Below are positions 34,563 through 44,629 of a DNA stretch of 64,000 nt, piece after piece. Source of the DNA: GM7GCV1 sp965221105. Lineage in GTDB: Bacteria; Pseudomonadota; Gammaproteobacteria; Pseudomonadales; GM7GCV1. The notes below the pieces were generated by a model, which was not told the DNA's origin, ran no database searches, and saw only the letters and a list, made by a program, of their open reading frames with translations. Location: positions 1,302,001 to 1,366,000 of the forward strand of contig OZ244871.1 in NCBI GenBank assembly GCA_965221105.1, given 5' to 3'. The translations under genes were made by a program, and so were the position numbers. Numbering within the stretch: position 1 is the stretch's first letter; every line of letters starts with the position of its first letter.

Positions 34563-35522
34563 GTGGAAAGATACTCGGTGACAAGCAGGCACGTTGCCGC
34601 TGCACTGAAGGCAGCGGGTGACTCCATGCGACTGGAGATTCTCAAGATAATGTGCCGGGATTCATATGGCGTTCTGGAGCTCTGCCGGATTTTTGCAGTA
34701 CAGCAACCATCCATGAGTCACCATCTGAAGGTTATGGTGCGGGCGGGTTTACTTGCCAGCCGCCGGGAGGGTAACAGTATTTTCTACCGGCGAGTGCAGA
34801 ATGCCGAGCCGTCAATGCAGGCTGTGCTGGATCATATCTACGAGATTGCTGATGACACCTGTAGTGCAGAATCAGTGGCTGAACGCGTTGTTGAGGTACA
34901 GAGGAATCGCAAGACGAGGTCACGGCAGTTTTTTGAAGAAAATGTTGCCCGCTTCAAGGAGCAGCAGGATCTGATCGCAGGTTTTGATGACTATGGTGAA
35001 GCGGTGCAGGACCTGATGTGCTCGGGCAGCGACAAGAGCTGGCTTGAAGTTGGTCCGGGTGCAGGAGAGCTGCTGGAGGCTCGTGAGGCAAATTTCGGTG
35101 CAGTAACTGCACTGGATATTTCCGAGCAAATGCTTGAGCAAAGCCGCCAGCGGATAGGCGAGACCAAAGTCAACTTTGTTCTGGGAGACAGCCGAGATCT
35201 GGTGCAGAAGAGGCTGAGGGTCGATTGCATCACCTGTAATATGGTGCTGCACCATGTGGCCTCTCCTGCATCCATGGTGAGTGATCTGGCAGAGCTGCTG
35301 AACCCCGAGGGACAGCTGCTGCTCTGTGATCTGGATGTACATGATCAGGAGTGGGCCCAGACATCCTGTGGTGACCTCTGGCTGGGATTTTCACCGGATC
35401 AGGTCACCGGGTGGGCACAGGACGCTTGCCTGCTGGATGGAAGGGCTCAGTATCTGGCACTGCGCAACGGCTTTCGGGTTCAGATTCGGGAATTTCGCCA
35501 GGCCAGTGGCGAGGGCGCATGA
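34563..35522 (+). CDS. ArsR-type regulator fused to SAM-methyltransferase fold (SahR-like)
   Basis: The 319-residue fusion has an ArsR winged-helix domain at residues about 8-95 (DSMRLEILKIMCRDSYGVLE, then QQPSMSHHLKVMVRAGLLAS) and a class I SAM-binding methyltransferase fold from about 130 (LEVGPGAGELLE as motif I). It stands directly before metK-ahcY-metF. Proteobacterial SahR regulators sense S-adenosylhomocysteine and control this methyl-cycle operon (established for SahR), so an SAH-responsive repressor is the likely role here. Whether the methyltransferase part is catalytic or only a sensor is not visible. The start is a GTG with a poor ribosome-binding site. Confidence 0.8.
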   Translation: MERYSVTSRHVAAALKAAGDSMRLEILKIMCRDSYGVLELCRIFAVQQPSMSHHLKVMVRAGLLASRREGNSIFYRRVQNAEPSMQAVLDHIYEIADDTCSAESVAERVVEVQRNRKTRSRQFFEENVARFKEQQDLIAGFDDYGEAVQDLMCSGSDKSWLEVGPGAGELLEAREANFGAVTALDISEQMLEQSRQRIGETKVNFVLGDSRDLVQKRLRVDCITCNMVLHHVASPASMVSDLAELLNPEGQLLLCDLDVHDQEWAQTSCGDLWLGFSPDQVTGWAQDACLLDGRAQYLALRNGFRVQIREFRQASGEGA

Positions 35523-35550
35523 GGACGAGCGAACGCATGAGGAAATCTAT

Positions 35551-36708
35551 ATGAGCCATTACCACACATTCACTTCTGAATCTGTGTCCGAGGGACATCC
35601 GGACAAGATGGCGGATCAGATTTCTGACGCCATCCTAGACGCGCTCATTGGCGATGATCCGGATGCCCGTGTTGCGGTGGAAACCATGGTGAAAACCGGC
35701 ATGGTGGTGGTTGCCGGAGAGGTGACCACCTCAACCTATGTGGATCTGGAGGACATCGTCAGGGGAGTTATTCTGGATATCGGATATAACAGCTCGGAGC
35801 TCGGATTCGATGGAGCCAGCTGTGCTGTGCTCAACGGGATCGGCAAGCAATCGCCGGATATCGCCATGGGCGTGGACGAGACCGATGACAGGGAACAGGG
35901 AGCAGGAGATCAGGGAATGATGTTTGGCTACGCATCCAATGAGACTGAGTCCCTGATGCCGGCCCCCATTTATTATGCGCACCGACTGGTTGAAAAACAG
36001 GCAAGCCTGAGGAAGGCGGGTGCCTTACCCTGGTTGCGTCCAGATGCCAAAAGCCAAGTCACCATGAGCTACGACGAACGGGGCGTGCCCGTATCAATAG
36101 ACGCAGTGGTGCTCTCGACTCAGCACGACCCGGGGATGAGTCTGAAGCACATCCATGAGGCAGTGATCGCGGAAATCATTCGTGAAGTACTGCCCCAGAA
36201 CCTGCTCAGCGCGAATACCCTGTACCACATCAACCCGACAGGAAATTTCGTGATCGGCGGCCCTGTTGGCGACTGCGGGTTGACCGGCCGCAAGATCATT
36301 GTTGATACCTACGGTGGCATGGCGAGACATGGTGGTGGTGCGTTTTCCGGTAAGGATCCATCCAAGGTAGATCGGTCAGCGGCGTACACGGGGCGCTATG
36401 TCGCCAAAAATATAGTCGCAGCAGGGCTAGCTGACCGCTGCGAGGTACAGATTTCCTACGCCATTGGAGTCGCCGAACCGACCTCAATCAGTGTCAATAC
36501 TCAGGGCACCGGCAAGCTTGCTGATGCCGAGATTGAGCGTCTGGTGCGAGAGCACTTTGATCTGCGGCCAAAAGGCATTGTCGAGATGCTCGATTTGCTG
36601 CGGCCGATTTACAGACCAACCGCCAGCTACGGGCACTTCGGACGTGCGGGAGACAGCTTTACCTGGGAGAGGACTGATCGGGCTGATCTGCTTGCCAGAG
36701 CCCTGTGA
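35551..36708 (+). CDS. metK: S-adenosylmethionine synthetase
   Basis: This makes SAM from methionine and ATP. From ATG 35551 (AGGA eight bases upstream) it has 385 residues, one more than E. coli MetK. Signatures are SESVSEGHPDKMADQISDAI, the hexapeptide GAGDQG and the P-loop-like GGGAFSGKDPSKVDRS. It is first enzyme gene of the sahR-metK-ahcY-metF operon. Confidence 0.97.
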   Translation: MSHYHTFTSESVSEGHPDKMADQISDAILDALIGDDPDARVAVETMVKTGMVVVAGEVTTSTYVDLEDIVRGVILDIGYNSSELGFDGASCAVLNGIGKQSPDIAMGVDETDDREQGAGDQGMMFGYASNETESLMPAPIYYAHRLVEKQASLRKAGALPWLRPDAKSQVTMSYDERGVPVSIDAVVLSTQHDPGMSLKHIHEAVIAEIIREVLPQNLLSANTLYHINPTGNFVIGGPVGDCGLTGRKIIVDTYGGMARHGGGAFSGKDPSKVDRSAAYTGRYVAKNIVAAGLADRCEVQISYAIGVAEPTSISVNTQGTGKLADAEIERLVREHFDLRPKGIVEMLDLLRPIYRPTASYGHFGRAGDSFTWERTDRADLLARAL

Positions 36709-36757
36709 TGCCCAATCGAAATGCATAACACAACATCCAAGTACTGAGGAACGGAAT

Positions 36758-38164
36758 ATGAGTGGAGAAGTGAGCAGAGGCCTGGGCTCGGGTCCGGATT
36801 TTTGTGACTACAAAGTAGCGGATATCAGCCTTGCCAGGTGGGGAAGACGGGAGCTGGAAATTGCTGAAACCGAGATGCCTGCGCTGATGGCGATTCGTGA
36901 AAAGTATCGGAGAGAGCAACCGCTTGCAGGAGCCCGTATTCTCGGGTGTATCCATATGACCGTTCAGACTGGCGTTCTCATTGAAACCCTCGCGGCACTT
37001 GGAGCAGAGGTACGCTGGTCGTCGTGCAACATATTTTCCACCCAGGATCATGCGGCGGCAGCTATCGCTGCAGCAGGTATTCCTGTGTTCGCCTGGAAGG
37101 GAGAGACCGAGGAAGAATATGACTGGTGTATTGAGCAGACCATCCTGAAAGACGGTCAGCTCTGGAACGCAAATATGGTGCTGGACGACGGGGGAGACCT
37201 GACTGCCATGCTGCATCAGCGATATGCCGCCGTTTTGGATCGTGTCCACGGCATCACCGAGGAAACCACCACTGGAGTCCACCGTCTTCACGAGATGCTA
37301 GAGTCAGGAGAGCTGCGTGTTCCCGCGATCAATGTCAATGGTTCTGTGACCAAATCCAAGAACGACAATAAATATGGTTGTCGGCACAGTCTGAGCGATG
37401 CGATCAAACGGGCAACGGACCACCTGCTGTCCGGAAAAAAAGCGCTGGTCATCGGCTACGGTGACGTTGGCAAGGGTTCTGCTGCCTCGCTGAGACAGGA
37501 GGGGATGATTGTGCGTGTGGCGGAGATTGATCCCATATGTGCCATGCAGGCCTGTATGGATGGCTATGAGGTTGTATCACCCTATCTCAAGGGCATGAAT
37601 ACCGGTCAGAGCGATTGCATTAATCAGCGCCTTCTGGCGGATACCGATCTCCTGGTGACAGCAACCGGGAACTACAAGGTATGTGACGCCAATATGCTGG
37701 CTGCACTCAAGGTCGGCGCTATAGTATGCAATATTGGTCACTTCGATAATGAAATTGACACGGCGTTCATGCGCACACACTGGGAGTGGCAGGAGGTCAA
37801 GCCCCAGGTGCACATGGTATTCAGGGATCGGGCGGAGAAGGACTTTCTTCTACTCCTGTCTGAGGGTCGTCTGGTGAACCTTGGAAATGCTACCGGCCAC
37901 CCATCGCGGGTCATGGATGGTTCCTTCGCTAACCAGGTGCTTGCCCAGATCCACCTGTTTGGTCAGAAATTCGCCCAGCTGGATGCGGCGGAAAAGTCGG
38001 CTGCGCTGCGCGTCGAGGTCCTCCCCAAGGTACTGGATGAAGAGGTCGCAGCCTACATGGTTACCGGTTTTGGCGGGGTGGTCACCCGTCTGACTGCCGA
38101 GCAGGCTGACTACATCAATGTCGATGCAGTGGGCCCATTCAAATCGGAGTCGTACCGATACTAG
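36758..38164 (+). CDS. ahcY: S-adenosylhomocysteine hydrolase
   Basis: This reversibly splits SAH into adenosine and homocysteine, relieving product inhibition of methyltransferases. The 468-residue product starts at ATG 36758 with TGAGGA upstream. It has the substrate loop CNIFSTQDHAAAAI, the conserved SVTKSKNDNKYGCRHSL, and the NAD loop ALVIGYGDVGKGSAASLRQE. The C-terminus FKSESYRY has the conserved K...YRY ending that contacts NAD of the neighbouring subunit. The 49-base gap after metK leaves no room for an SAH riboswitch, so control is probably via the upstream SahR-like regulator. Confidence 0.97.
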   Translation: MSGEVSRGLGSGPDFCDYKVADISLARWGRRELEIAETEMPALMAIREKYRREQPLAGARILGCIHMTVQTGVLIETLAALGAEVRWSSCNIFSTQDHAAAAIAAAGIPVFAWKGETEEEYDWCIEQTILKDGQLWNANMVLDDGGDLTAMLHQRYAAVLDRVHGITEETTTGVHRLHEMLESGELRVPAINVNGSVTKSKNDNKYGCRHSLSDAIKRATDHLLSGKKALVIGYGDVGKGSAASLRQEGMIVRVAEIDPICAMQACMDGYEVVSPYLKGMNTGQSDCINQRLLADTDLLVTATGNYKVCDANMLAALKVGAIVCNIGHFDNEIDTAFMRTHWEWQEVKPQVHMVFRDRAEKDFLLLLSEGRLVNLGNATGHPSRVMDGSFANQVLAQIHLFGQKFAQLDAAEKSAALRVEVLPKVLDEEVAAYMVTGFGGVVTRLTAEQADYINVDAVGPFKSESYRY

Positions 38165-38196
38165 GTGTGGTTTCGGCGGTCATTTCAAGTGGACAC

Positions 38197-39078
38197 ATGA
38201 GTTCTCCGATTTCTTTCAGCCTCGAGTATTTCCCGCCCAAGACAGCGGCGGGCGTGGCGAAGCTGCACGATACCTGCAGCAGATTTGCAGCCTTCGGCCC
38301 CGAGTATTTTTCGGTCACCTACGGTGCTGGCGGTTCCACGCACGGGCGGACCAGGGATCTGGTGCTTGAGATCAATGCATCTGGTCACCCGGTGGCCCCG
38401 CACCTGTCTCTGGGCGCAGATGATGAGGGGCAGGCGGCTGAATTACTGCTCACCTATGCCAGTGCCGGAATAACCAGAATAGTGGCATTGCGGGGTGACC
38501 TGCCTTCCGGAATGGGACTGCAGCGGCTGGTCTACGCCAATGAACTGGTCGAGTTCATTCGCAACAGATTCGGTGATCACTTCAGAATAGCGGTTGCCTG
38601 TTATCCGGAAGTTCATCCCCAGGCCTCGACCTATGTGGAGGATGTCGGATACCTCAAGCAGAAACTGGATGCAGGTGCAGACTACGCAGTTACTCAGTAC
38701 TTTTATAATGTAGATGCCTTTACGCGTTTCATGGATGAGTGCGCACGCGTCGGCATAGACAAGCCGATTATTCCAGGGATCATGCCGATTACCAATCTGG
38801 AAAAACTGGTACGTTTTTCCGAAACCTGTGGCACGGAAATCCCACGCTGGCTGAGAAAGTCGTTGGGCCAGCATCAGGAGGGTTCGGAAGACCTCCTCAA
38901 AGTTGGCGAGGAGATGGTCACGCGGCTGTGCGAAAAACTGATTGCCCAGGGAGTCGAGGTGTTGCATTTCTACACGCTCAACCAGTTTGAGCCAACCGCT
39001 GCGTTGTGCCGGAACCTGGGGCTCGCCGATGCCGCCGCACAGGATGTCCATCTGCATTACAGCACCGATTCCGGTTGA
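38197..39078 (+). CDS. metF: Methylenetetrahydrofolate reductase
   Basis: This FAD enzyme reduces 5,10-methylene-THF to 5-methyl-THF, the methyl donor for methionine. The ATG at 38197 gives 293 residues (MSSPISFSLEYFPPKTAAGV), matching the family N-terminus with the catalytic Glu in SLEYFPPK. A GTG at 38167, two bases after ahcY, would add ten residues. FAD/folate motifs ALRGDLPSG and DYAVTQYFYNVDAF are present. Confidence 0.95.
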   Translation: MSSPISFSLEYFPPKTAAGVAKLHDTCSRFAAFGPEYFSVTYGAGGSTHGRTRDLVLEINASGHPVAPHLSLGADDEGQAAELLLTYASAGITRIVALRGDLPSGMGLQRLVYANELVEFIRNRFGDHFRIAVACYPEVHPQASTYVEDVGYLKQKLDAGADYAVTQYFYNVDAFTRFMDECARVGIDKPIIPGIMPITNLEKLVRFSETCGTEIPRWLRKSLGQHQEGSEDLLKVGEEMVTRLCEKLIAQGVEVLHFYTLNQFEPTAALCRNLGLADAAAQDVHLHYSTDSG

Positions 39079-39112
39079 GCAGATTATCAGTCCAAAGGCA
39101 CTGCGGGTGAGG

Positions 39113-39844
39113 ATGGCCAGGGTATTCGTCGATGCTCCACTGCACCAGGGGAACCGCCTGGAACTGCCTGCGAGACAGTCCAGCTATCTGTGCAGGGTGC
39201 TGCGCATGGCCGCTGGTCGCCAGCTTATCCTGTTCAATACGCGGGGCGAGGCCCGCTATTGCGAACTGAGGCTGGCCGATTCGAAACGGGCCGAAGTTTT
39301 GATTGGTGGCGTCGAGGCTCCAGGTGCAGACTCGGGGCTTGAGATCGAGCTTGGCATAGGCCTTTCAAAAGGAGACCGATTTGACTTTGTTGTCCAGAAG
39401 GCAACCGAGCTGGGTGTGGCAAGAATTCAGCCATTGCAGACGGAACGCGTGGAAACACGGCTTAACCCTGAGCGAATGAGCAGAAAGCTGGATCACTGGC
39501 GGAGCGTCGCGATCAGTGCCTGTGAGCAATCCGGGCGGAATTGCCTTCCAGCTATCGAGGCTCCAATACAGGCAGCGGACTGGATTGTGTCTGTGAGCTC
39601 GGACGTGCGCCTGGTTTTGACTCCGAATGCGACGGCTGCACTTGCCGATGCCCGGGGAAAGCCCGGCAGTGTCTCGGTCTATGCCGGTCCCGAGGGCGGG
39701 CTGACCGGTCAGGAGATCGAGGCGGCCTCGGGCTGCGGTTTCATGCCGGTGTCCCTGGGGCCGAGAACCCTGCGCACCGAGACAGCGCCCCTGGCGGCCA
39801 TCAGTATTGTCCAGGCCCTGTGGGGAGATTTCCAGGGCACCTGA
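39113..39844 (+). CDS. rsmE: 16S rRNA (uracil-1498-N3)-methyltransferase
   Basis: This is a SPOUT-class methyltransferase that methylates U1498 of 16S rRNA. The product has 243 residues from ATG 39113 (a GTG six bases earlier is possible). The N-terminal PUA-like domain begins ARVFVDAPLHQGNRLELP. SPOUT knot motifs are VYAGPEGGLTGQEIEAA and SLGPRTLRTETAPLAA. It is co-directional with the methyl-cycle operon and convergent with the chemosensory cluster. Confidence 0.94.
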   Translation: MARVFVDAPLHQGNRLELPARQSSYLCRVLRMAAGRQLILFNTRGEARYCELRLADSKRAEVLIGGVEAPGADSGLEIELGIGLSKGDRFDFVVQKATELGVARIQPLQTERVETRLNPERMSRKLDHWRSVAISACEQSGRNCLPAIEAPIQAADWIVSVSSDVRLVLTPNATAALADARGKPGSVSVYAGPEGGLTGQEIEAASGCGFMPVSLGPRTLRTETAPLAAISIVQALWGDFQGT

Positions 39845-39846
39845 AC

Positions 39847-40317
39847 CTACGCTGTGCCCCCGGGATCGTTGAGTCCGGCCAGGATGCCGGCCTCGATCTT
39901 CTGAATGTCCGGAATAATGCAGGGGACACCCCGCACCCTGACGGCTGCCGCGACCTGCTGAAATCCTTCACTGATGCTCTCGACCACCATGTCAGTCTCC
40001 GATTCGAGCTGGTATTCAGTGGGCATGGCCTGGGTTGGCAGCCCGTAGAAGGGCAGCCTGTCGATATCCGCAGTGCCGCGCAGCACCGCGATATGGGATC
40101 CGCGCAATCGTGCGTGACGGTTGCTTATGATCTGTTCAAAACTGATGACCGGGATGACCAGTCCGTGCCAGGCCAGTTCACCACGCTGCCATGCGGGCGC
40201 GTTTTCCACCGGCGTTGCGCTGACTCCGGACTGGATATCGGCCACCATGTTGGCTGGCAACAGAAAATTAAAGCCGTCGCAGATGCCGATGGTAGACCTG
40301 AGTGAGCGCTTACTCAT
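39847..40317 (-). CDS. CheW-like protein (ChpC-like)
   Basis: This is a 156-residue CheW-domain protein starting at ATG 40317, with ATGAGTAA overlapping the chpA stop by eight bases. It has the CheW strands FNFLLPANMVADIQSG and ELAWHGLVIPVISFEQII. It ends the Pil-Chp operon like ChpC of Pseudomonas, which links additional receptors to ChpA. The methylesterase ChpB and methyltransferase PilK genes, usually near it, are absent from this cluster. Confidence 0.85.
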   Translation of the reverse strand: MSKRSLRSTIGICDGFNFLLPANMVADIQSGVSATPVENAPAWQRGELAWHGLVIPVISFEQIISNRHARLRGSHIAVLRGTADIDRLPFYGLPTQAMPTEYQLESETDMVVESISEGFQQVAAAVRVRGVPCIIPDIQKIEAGILAGLNDPGGTA

Positions 40318-43300
40318 GGTCCGGCTCTGGGCGGGCGAGCACGCGCTGTATTTCCTGCAGCAGTTGGTCTTCCCTGAACGGTTTGCCGTGGTAGGCGCTG
40401 GCACCCAGTGAGAGCCCCCGCTGACGGTGTTTCTCGCCGGTCCTTGAGGTAATGAGTATGACCGGGAGATCCCTGAACTGATCGGTCGACCTGAGCGCAC
40501 CCAGGAGTTCGAATCCGTCCATGCGCGGCATTTCGACATCGAGCAGGACCAGGTCCGGTTCAAGGTCGTGGATCAGCCGCAGTGCTTCGGCGCCATCGCG
40601 GGCAGTTTCCACGCTAAACCCATGGCGGGTGAGAAAGCGGCTGGTGACCTTGCGCACGGTCACGGAATCGTCTACCACCATGATGAGGGGGGCATAGCCA
40701 GATTCCTCGATGGCGAGCCCTGTCGCGCCAGACCGGAGGGCACTGAAGTGGGCGTCGATCAGGTCGGGCATGTCCAGGGTTACGACCACACTGCCATCCC
40801 CCATGATTGCCGCGCCTGAGAGTCCCGGTACGGAATTGAAGGGCCAGCTCAGTGATTTCACCACCACTTCGCTGCTGCCGATGACCTCGTCGATCAACAG
40901 CGCCACACGATGCTCTCTCACGTGGAACAGCACCAGGGACACCGTGGAGTCAAACAGGGCATCCAGAGGCGGTTTTTCCCGGATGCGGAGCAGTTCACCC
41001 AGATAGCCGAACTCGTAGTCATCGCCACCGTAGCTGAGCTTTTTGCCCGGGTTTTTATAGTAGCCTTCAAGGTCTGCCTTGGTCAGTCTCACCAGGGCCT
41101 CCAGGGCTGCGAGGGGCAGGGCGTAGGTGTCTTCACCGATGTGCACCATCAGTGCGCGGTTCACCAGCGTTGTAAAGGGGAGGGACAGCTCGAAACGCGA
41201 GCCCCTGCCGGCAACGCTGCTGACCTTCAGGTTGCCGCCCATGTTGCCAATGGTGGAGCGAACCACATCCATGCCGATACCCCGGCCGGATATCTGGGTC
41301 AGGGTTTCGGCTGTTGAAAATCCCGGCGTAAGCAGGAGTTCCGTCAATTGGTCTTCAGTCATTGCGGTCACTGACCGCGTGTCCGCCAGACCCTCCGAGA
41401 CCGCCCTCGTGCGAATGGCCTCGTAGTCGATGCCCGCCCCATCGTCTTCCAGAACCAGCACCATATGGGATCCCTGCCGGTGGAGATTCAGGGTGATGCG
41501 CCCCGTCTTTCGCTTGCCCGCTGCCGCGCGGCCGGCGGCATCTTCAATGCCGTGGTCAATGGCGTTGCGCAGGATGTGCTCGATGGGCGGCACCAGCTGC
41601 TCAAGCACGGTCCGGTCGAACTCTCCGCTGATGTCCTGGGTGCGCAATTCAGCCCTCTTGCCCAGTTCGCGGGATATCTGGCGGGTGATGCGCTCAAGCC
41701 GGGGCACAATCTGCTCGAAGGGGATCATGCGCGTGCGCATCAGGTGTCCGCTCAGTTCATTCTGAATGCGGGCACTCTGTACCAGGATCGCACCGGCATC
41801 CCTGTTGCCCGCCACCAGGCTTGCGCGCAGATCCTGAAGGTCCGAGGCCGACTCAATCAGTTGCTGCGACAGCTGCTGAAGCATTGAGTACCGGTCCATC
41901 TCCAGGGGGTCAAATGCCCCGTCCTCACCGGACTCGGCCAGCTGTTCACTGCAGAAACGGATATGTGCTTCGGTCTCGGCATCGAGTCGCTGCGCCAACT
42001 GCTGGATACGGTCGATGGTGACCTCGAGCTCTTCCAACTGCCCGTCCATGCCGGTGAACTGGGCTTCCACCCGGCCGCGATACACCGTCGCCTCCCTGGA
42101 GAGATTTACCATGTCCTCCACCAGGTCCGCGCGCAGGCGGATACTGTCCTGCTGGTCGCGCCGTGCATCGCCCGTGCGCTCATCGGCTGCCGGCCCGTCA
42201 CCTCCCGCGGCTGCCGCCCCAGTCTCATCCTTAACCGGGGTAGCGCCGGGGTCGCTGGGCACCAGTTGCTCGGCGGACAGGGACCGGGTTAGTTCAGGTG
42301 CGGGCTGTTCATCAACTGGCGCCAGCCGCGGTTCTTCCGCAGCCGCCGCCTCGGAAACGGGACTGCCGGTGAGCCGCGCTTCACGCACCGCTTCTATCTG
42401 AGCATTGAGGCGGTCGAGCCAGTCCAGCGCCCTGGCGAAGAAGGACTCATCCGCATCGTGCAGAACCTGCTGATCGATAATGAAGGATTCGAACTCGTGG
42501 CTCAGCTTGCCGAGCTGTGGCAGCCCCGAGAGCCTGGCACCACCCTTGAGCGTGTGCAGAGCCCGGTGAATCAAATTCGCGTTACTGAGCGCGGCGGAAT
42601 CCTTGCGCCAGTTGCTGATGCCGACGCCGATTTCCCGAACCAGATCGTCGGCCTCTTCAAGGAAGGTGTCCAGCAGCTCCGCCTCGAAGCCATCATCACC
42701 CTCAACAAGTATGCTGTCGATGTCCTGTTCAGCCGCAGTCCCCGAGTCGATGTCAATCGGGGGTTCGGGCTCCCGGGCCTGTCCCTCTCCGGGTCCGTCC
42801 GGCTCCGGGACGGCTTGCTGCTCGGTTTCGGCACTCTCAGCCGGAACGGCAGGCCTCGACGCACGCAGACCGGGCTCAATCCTGGGCACCACCTGCCAGG
42901 CGGCAACAGCATCCAGCATGCTCAGCAACAGTGCGTACGCCCGCCCAAACCAGTCCGAGGTGGCCTCATCCAGTTCATGCTCACCGGAAAACCCGGCCTG
43001 TACTTTAGCGAGCAGCTCACAGAGTTGCGCTATCTGGTCGACCTTGCATCGGGTGGCTGTCTGCCGGAGTCTGTTCAGGTCATCCAGCAACAGATCGAGA
43101 TCTTCGGGCGCAAGCTCTCCCGCCGTCCAGTCGGCCACAAGCTGTTCAGCCATAATCAGCCGGTCCAGGCTTTCCGCCATGAGACTGTGTAGTGGCATGA
43201 GCCGCCTCGTGCGCCCGGCGGCCGGATCGGGGGCACTGTGCACCGTCGCAGCGATCTCTTCCGGGCTGGCGCCGGTTTCGCCGACCAGCTGGCCTGGCGC

Positions 43301-44584
43301 GTCCTCCGGGACGTCCCTAGGGGGAAAACCAAGCCGGGCGCAGTTGTCCAGGGCGCGTTCAACAAGGCATTCGGGGTCGAACGTCGCGCCCTGTTGCAGG
43401 CATTCCAGATAGTAGTCGATCGCCACGATCACCTCGGCAAACAGATCGATCTCGCTCTGGCTGGGTTGCCGGCGATGTTCGAGCAGTGAATCGCCAACGT
43501 AGCGGACGGCACAGTCGGCGAGCCGGGCCAATTCCACGAGAGGGTAGAGCCGCAGCGCGCCTTCCACCATCGCCAGGGACGAGGGCACCTCCCCGAGCAG
43601 GTTCCATTGCCAGTCGGCTTCAATACACCGGTTTACCGACGTCTTGATCCGGTCCAGGGCCACCCGGCTCTCCGCAATGAGGTTTGATTTGGTGCTGCCG
43701 GTGCCCGGGTCATCTGCCGCGGCACCGTCGGTGCAGGCCTCCAGGGCAAAAATCTCGATCAGCCTGGTGGAGAGCACCCCGTGATCGGTGCCTGTCGCCA
43801 CGCAGTAGAGAATATTCCTGAGCAGGCCTGTGTCCTGGTAGTCCGTGCCGACGATGAGTTTCCTGAGAACCTCGTCAATGCGCTTGAGCTGTGACCGGAC
43901 GGCAACACCCAGCTGGAGATTGTCCGATTGGAGCCGCTCTGTGAGCGTGAGACCGGCATAGCCAAGCGCGGACAGGTAGGAGGTTTCACCCAGCTGGTAG
44001 AGTATCCTGAAGACCTCCCGCAGGTTGGCCAGATGTTCACTGGTGGTGCCATCCCTGAGCAGGCCAAGAAGGGTGCGCTGGTAGCGCATGCGTACCTTGC
44101 GGATGACCTCCGAGTCCAGAGGTTGCCCGGCACCCCGCCTGAACGCCCAAATACCAGGCTCGAGATTGATCCCGAAGGCCGGGGATTCCGTGAACAGCGC
44201 TTGCCCCCCGAGCGCCCGCAGGTTGTTGATCTGCGCGACCAGGGGGTTGGTCCGGCCGGGATTGCCGAGATAGCGAGTCAACTCGGATATGGCCTGCGCC
44301 ATCAGGCTGAGGGTATCCTGGGCAGCCTGTCCGGTCTGTTGCGGGTATTGGTTGACAGCGGTCTGCAGTTCCTCGCACAACAGCTGCGGAACTTTCATTC
44401 GGGTCATGGTGAATATTCCAGCGACCTTCCTGAGATGCCCGATGCAGTCGTCCAGGGAGCCCTGCTTCCCACCGCTCTGCGCATGGGCCTCAAGCATGCG
44501 CAGGGCCTCACCGAGTTCCGCCAAGAGCCCCTCGACCGCCCAGTCCAGGGAGGAAGCATGTGCCGGGTTGAGCGATGGATCCAT
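40310..44584 (-). CDS. chpA: ChpA-like hybrid chemosensory kinase
   Basis: This is a 1,424-residue CheA-type hybrid kinase of the Pil-Chp system, which controls type IV pili and cAMP in Pseudomonas (ChpA there is about 2,470 residues, so this one has fewer Hpt domains). N-terminal 600 residues are Hpt-like but degenerate. A proper Hpt domain lies at about 660-760 (LIHRALHTLKGGARLSG, His about 677). Then come a dimerisation region with coiled coil (about 830-980), an ATPase domain (about 1005-1140; DHGIEDAAGR, DDGAGID, GRGIGMDV), a CheW domain (about 1145-1280), and a receiver (about 1297-1420, Asp in LVLLDVEMPRMDG). All catalytic motifs look intact. Confidence 0.93.
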   Translation of the reverse strand: MDPSLNPAHASSLDWAVEGLLAELGEALRMLEAHAQSGGKQGSLDDCIGHLRKVAGIFTMTRMKVPQLLCEELQTAVNQYPQQTGQAAQDTLSLMAQAISELTRYLGNPGRTNPLVAQINNLRALGGQALFTESPAFGINLEPGIWAFRRGAGQPLDSEVIRKVRMRYQRTLLGLLRDGTTSEHLANLREVFRILYQLGETSYLSALGYAGLTLTERLQSDNLQLGVAVRSQLKRIDEVLRKLIVGTDYQDTGLLRNILYCVATGTDHGVLSTRLIEIFALEACTDGAAADDPGTGSTKSNLIAESRVALDRIKTSVNRCIEADWQWNLLGEVPSSLAMVEGALRLYPLVELARLADCAVRYVGDSLLEHRRQPSQSEIDLFAEVIVAIDYYLECLQQGATFDPECLVERALDNCARLGFPPRDVPEDAPGQLVGETGASPEEIAATVHSAPDPAAGRTRRLMPLHSLMAESLDRLIMAEQLVADWTAGELAPEDLDLLLDDLNRLRQTATRCKVDQIAQLCELLAKVQAGFSGEHELDEATSDWFGRAYALLLSMLDAVAAWQVVPRIEPGLRASRPAVPAESAETEQQAVPEPDGPGEGQAREPEPPIDIDSGTAAEQDIDSILVEGDDGFEAELLDTFLEEADDLVREIGVGISNWRKDSAALSNANLIHRALHTLKGGARLSGLPQLGKLSHEFESFIIDQQVLHDADESFFARALDWLDRLNAQIEAVREARLTGSPVSEAAAAEEPRLAPVDEQPAPELTRSLSAEQLVPSDPGATPVKDETGAAAAGGDGPAADERTGDARRDQQDSIRLRADLVEDMVNLSREATVYRGRVEAQFTGMDGQLEELEVTIDRIQQLAQRLDAETEAHIRFCSEQLAESGEDGAFDPLEMDRYSMLQQLSQQLIESASDLQDLRASLVAGNRDAGAILVQSARIQNELSGHLMRTRMIPFEQIVPRLERITRQISRELGKRAELRTQDISGEFDRTVLEQLVPPIEHILRNAIDHGIEDAAGRAAAGKRKTGRITLNLHRQGSHMVLVLEDDGAGIDYEAIRTRAVSEGLADTRSVTAMTEDQLTELLLTPGFSTAETLTQISGRGIGMDVVRSTIGNMGGNLKVSSVAGRGSRFELSLPFTTLVNRALMVHIGEDTYALPLAALEALVRLTKADLEGYYKNPGKKLSYGGDDYEFGYLGELLRIREKPPLDALFDSTVSLVLFHVREHRVALLIDEVIGSSEVVVKSLSWPFNSVPGLSGAAIMGDGSVVVTLDMPDLIDAHFSALRSGATGLAIEESGYAPLIMVVDDSVTVRKVTSRFLTRHGFSVETARDGAEALRLIHDLEPDLVLLDVEMPRMDGFELLGALRSTDQFRDLPVILITSRTGEKHRQRGLSLGASAYHGKPFREDQLLQEIQRVLARPEPDHE

Positions 44585-44629
44585 GGTTGCGGGGCCTGTG
44601 TTCCCAATTGGTCGGAAGTCAGAAACTAC

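Noticed and set aside
36709..36757. An SAH or SAM riboswitch before ahcY
   Set aside because: Only 49 bases separate metK and ahcY, too short for a known SAH riboswitch, and no conserved core is seen.
40505..40530. A tRNA T-loop-like GTTCGAATCC string
   Set aside because: It lies inside the intact chpA receiver coding sequence and no cloverleaf partner arms are present.
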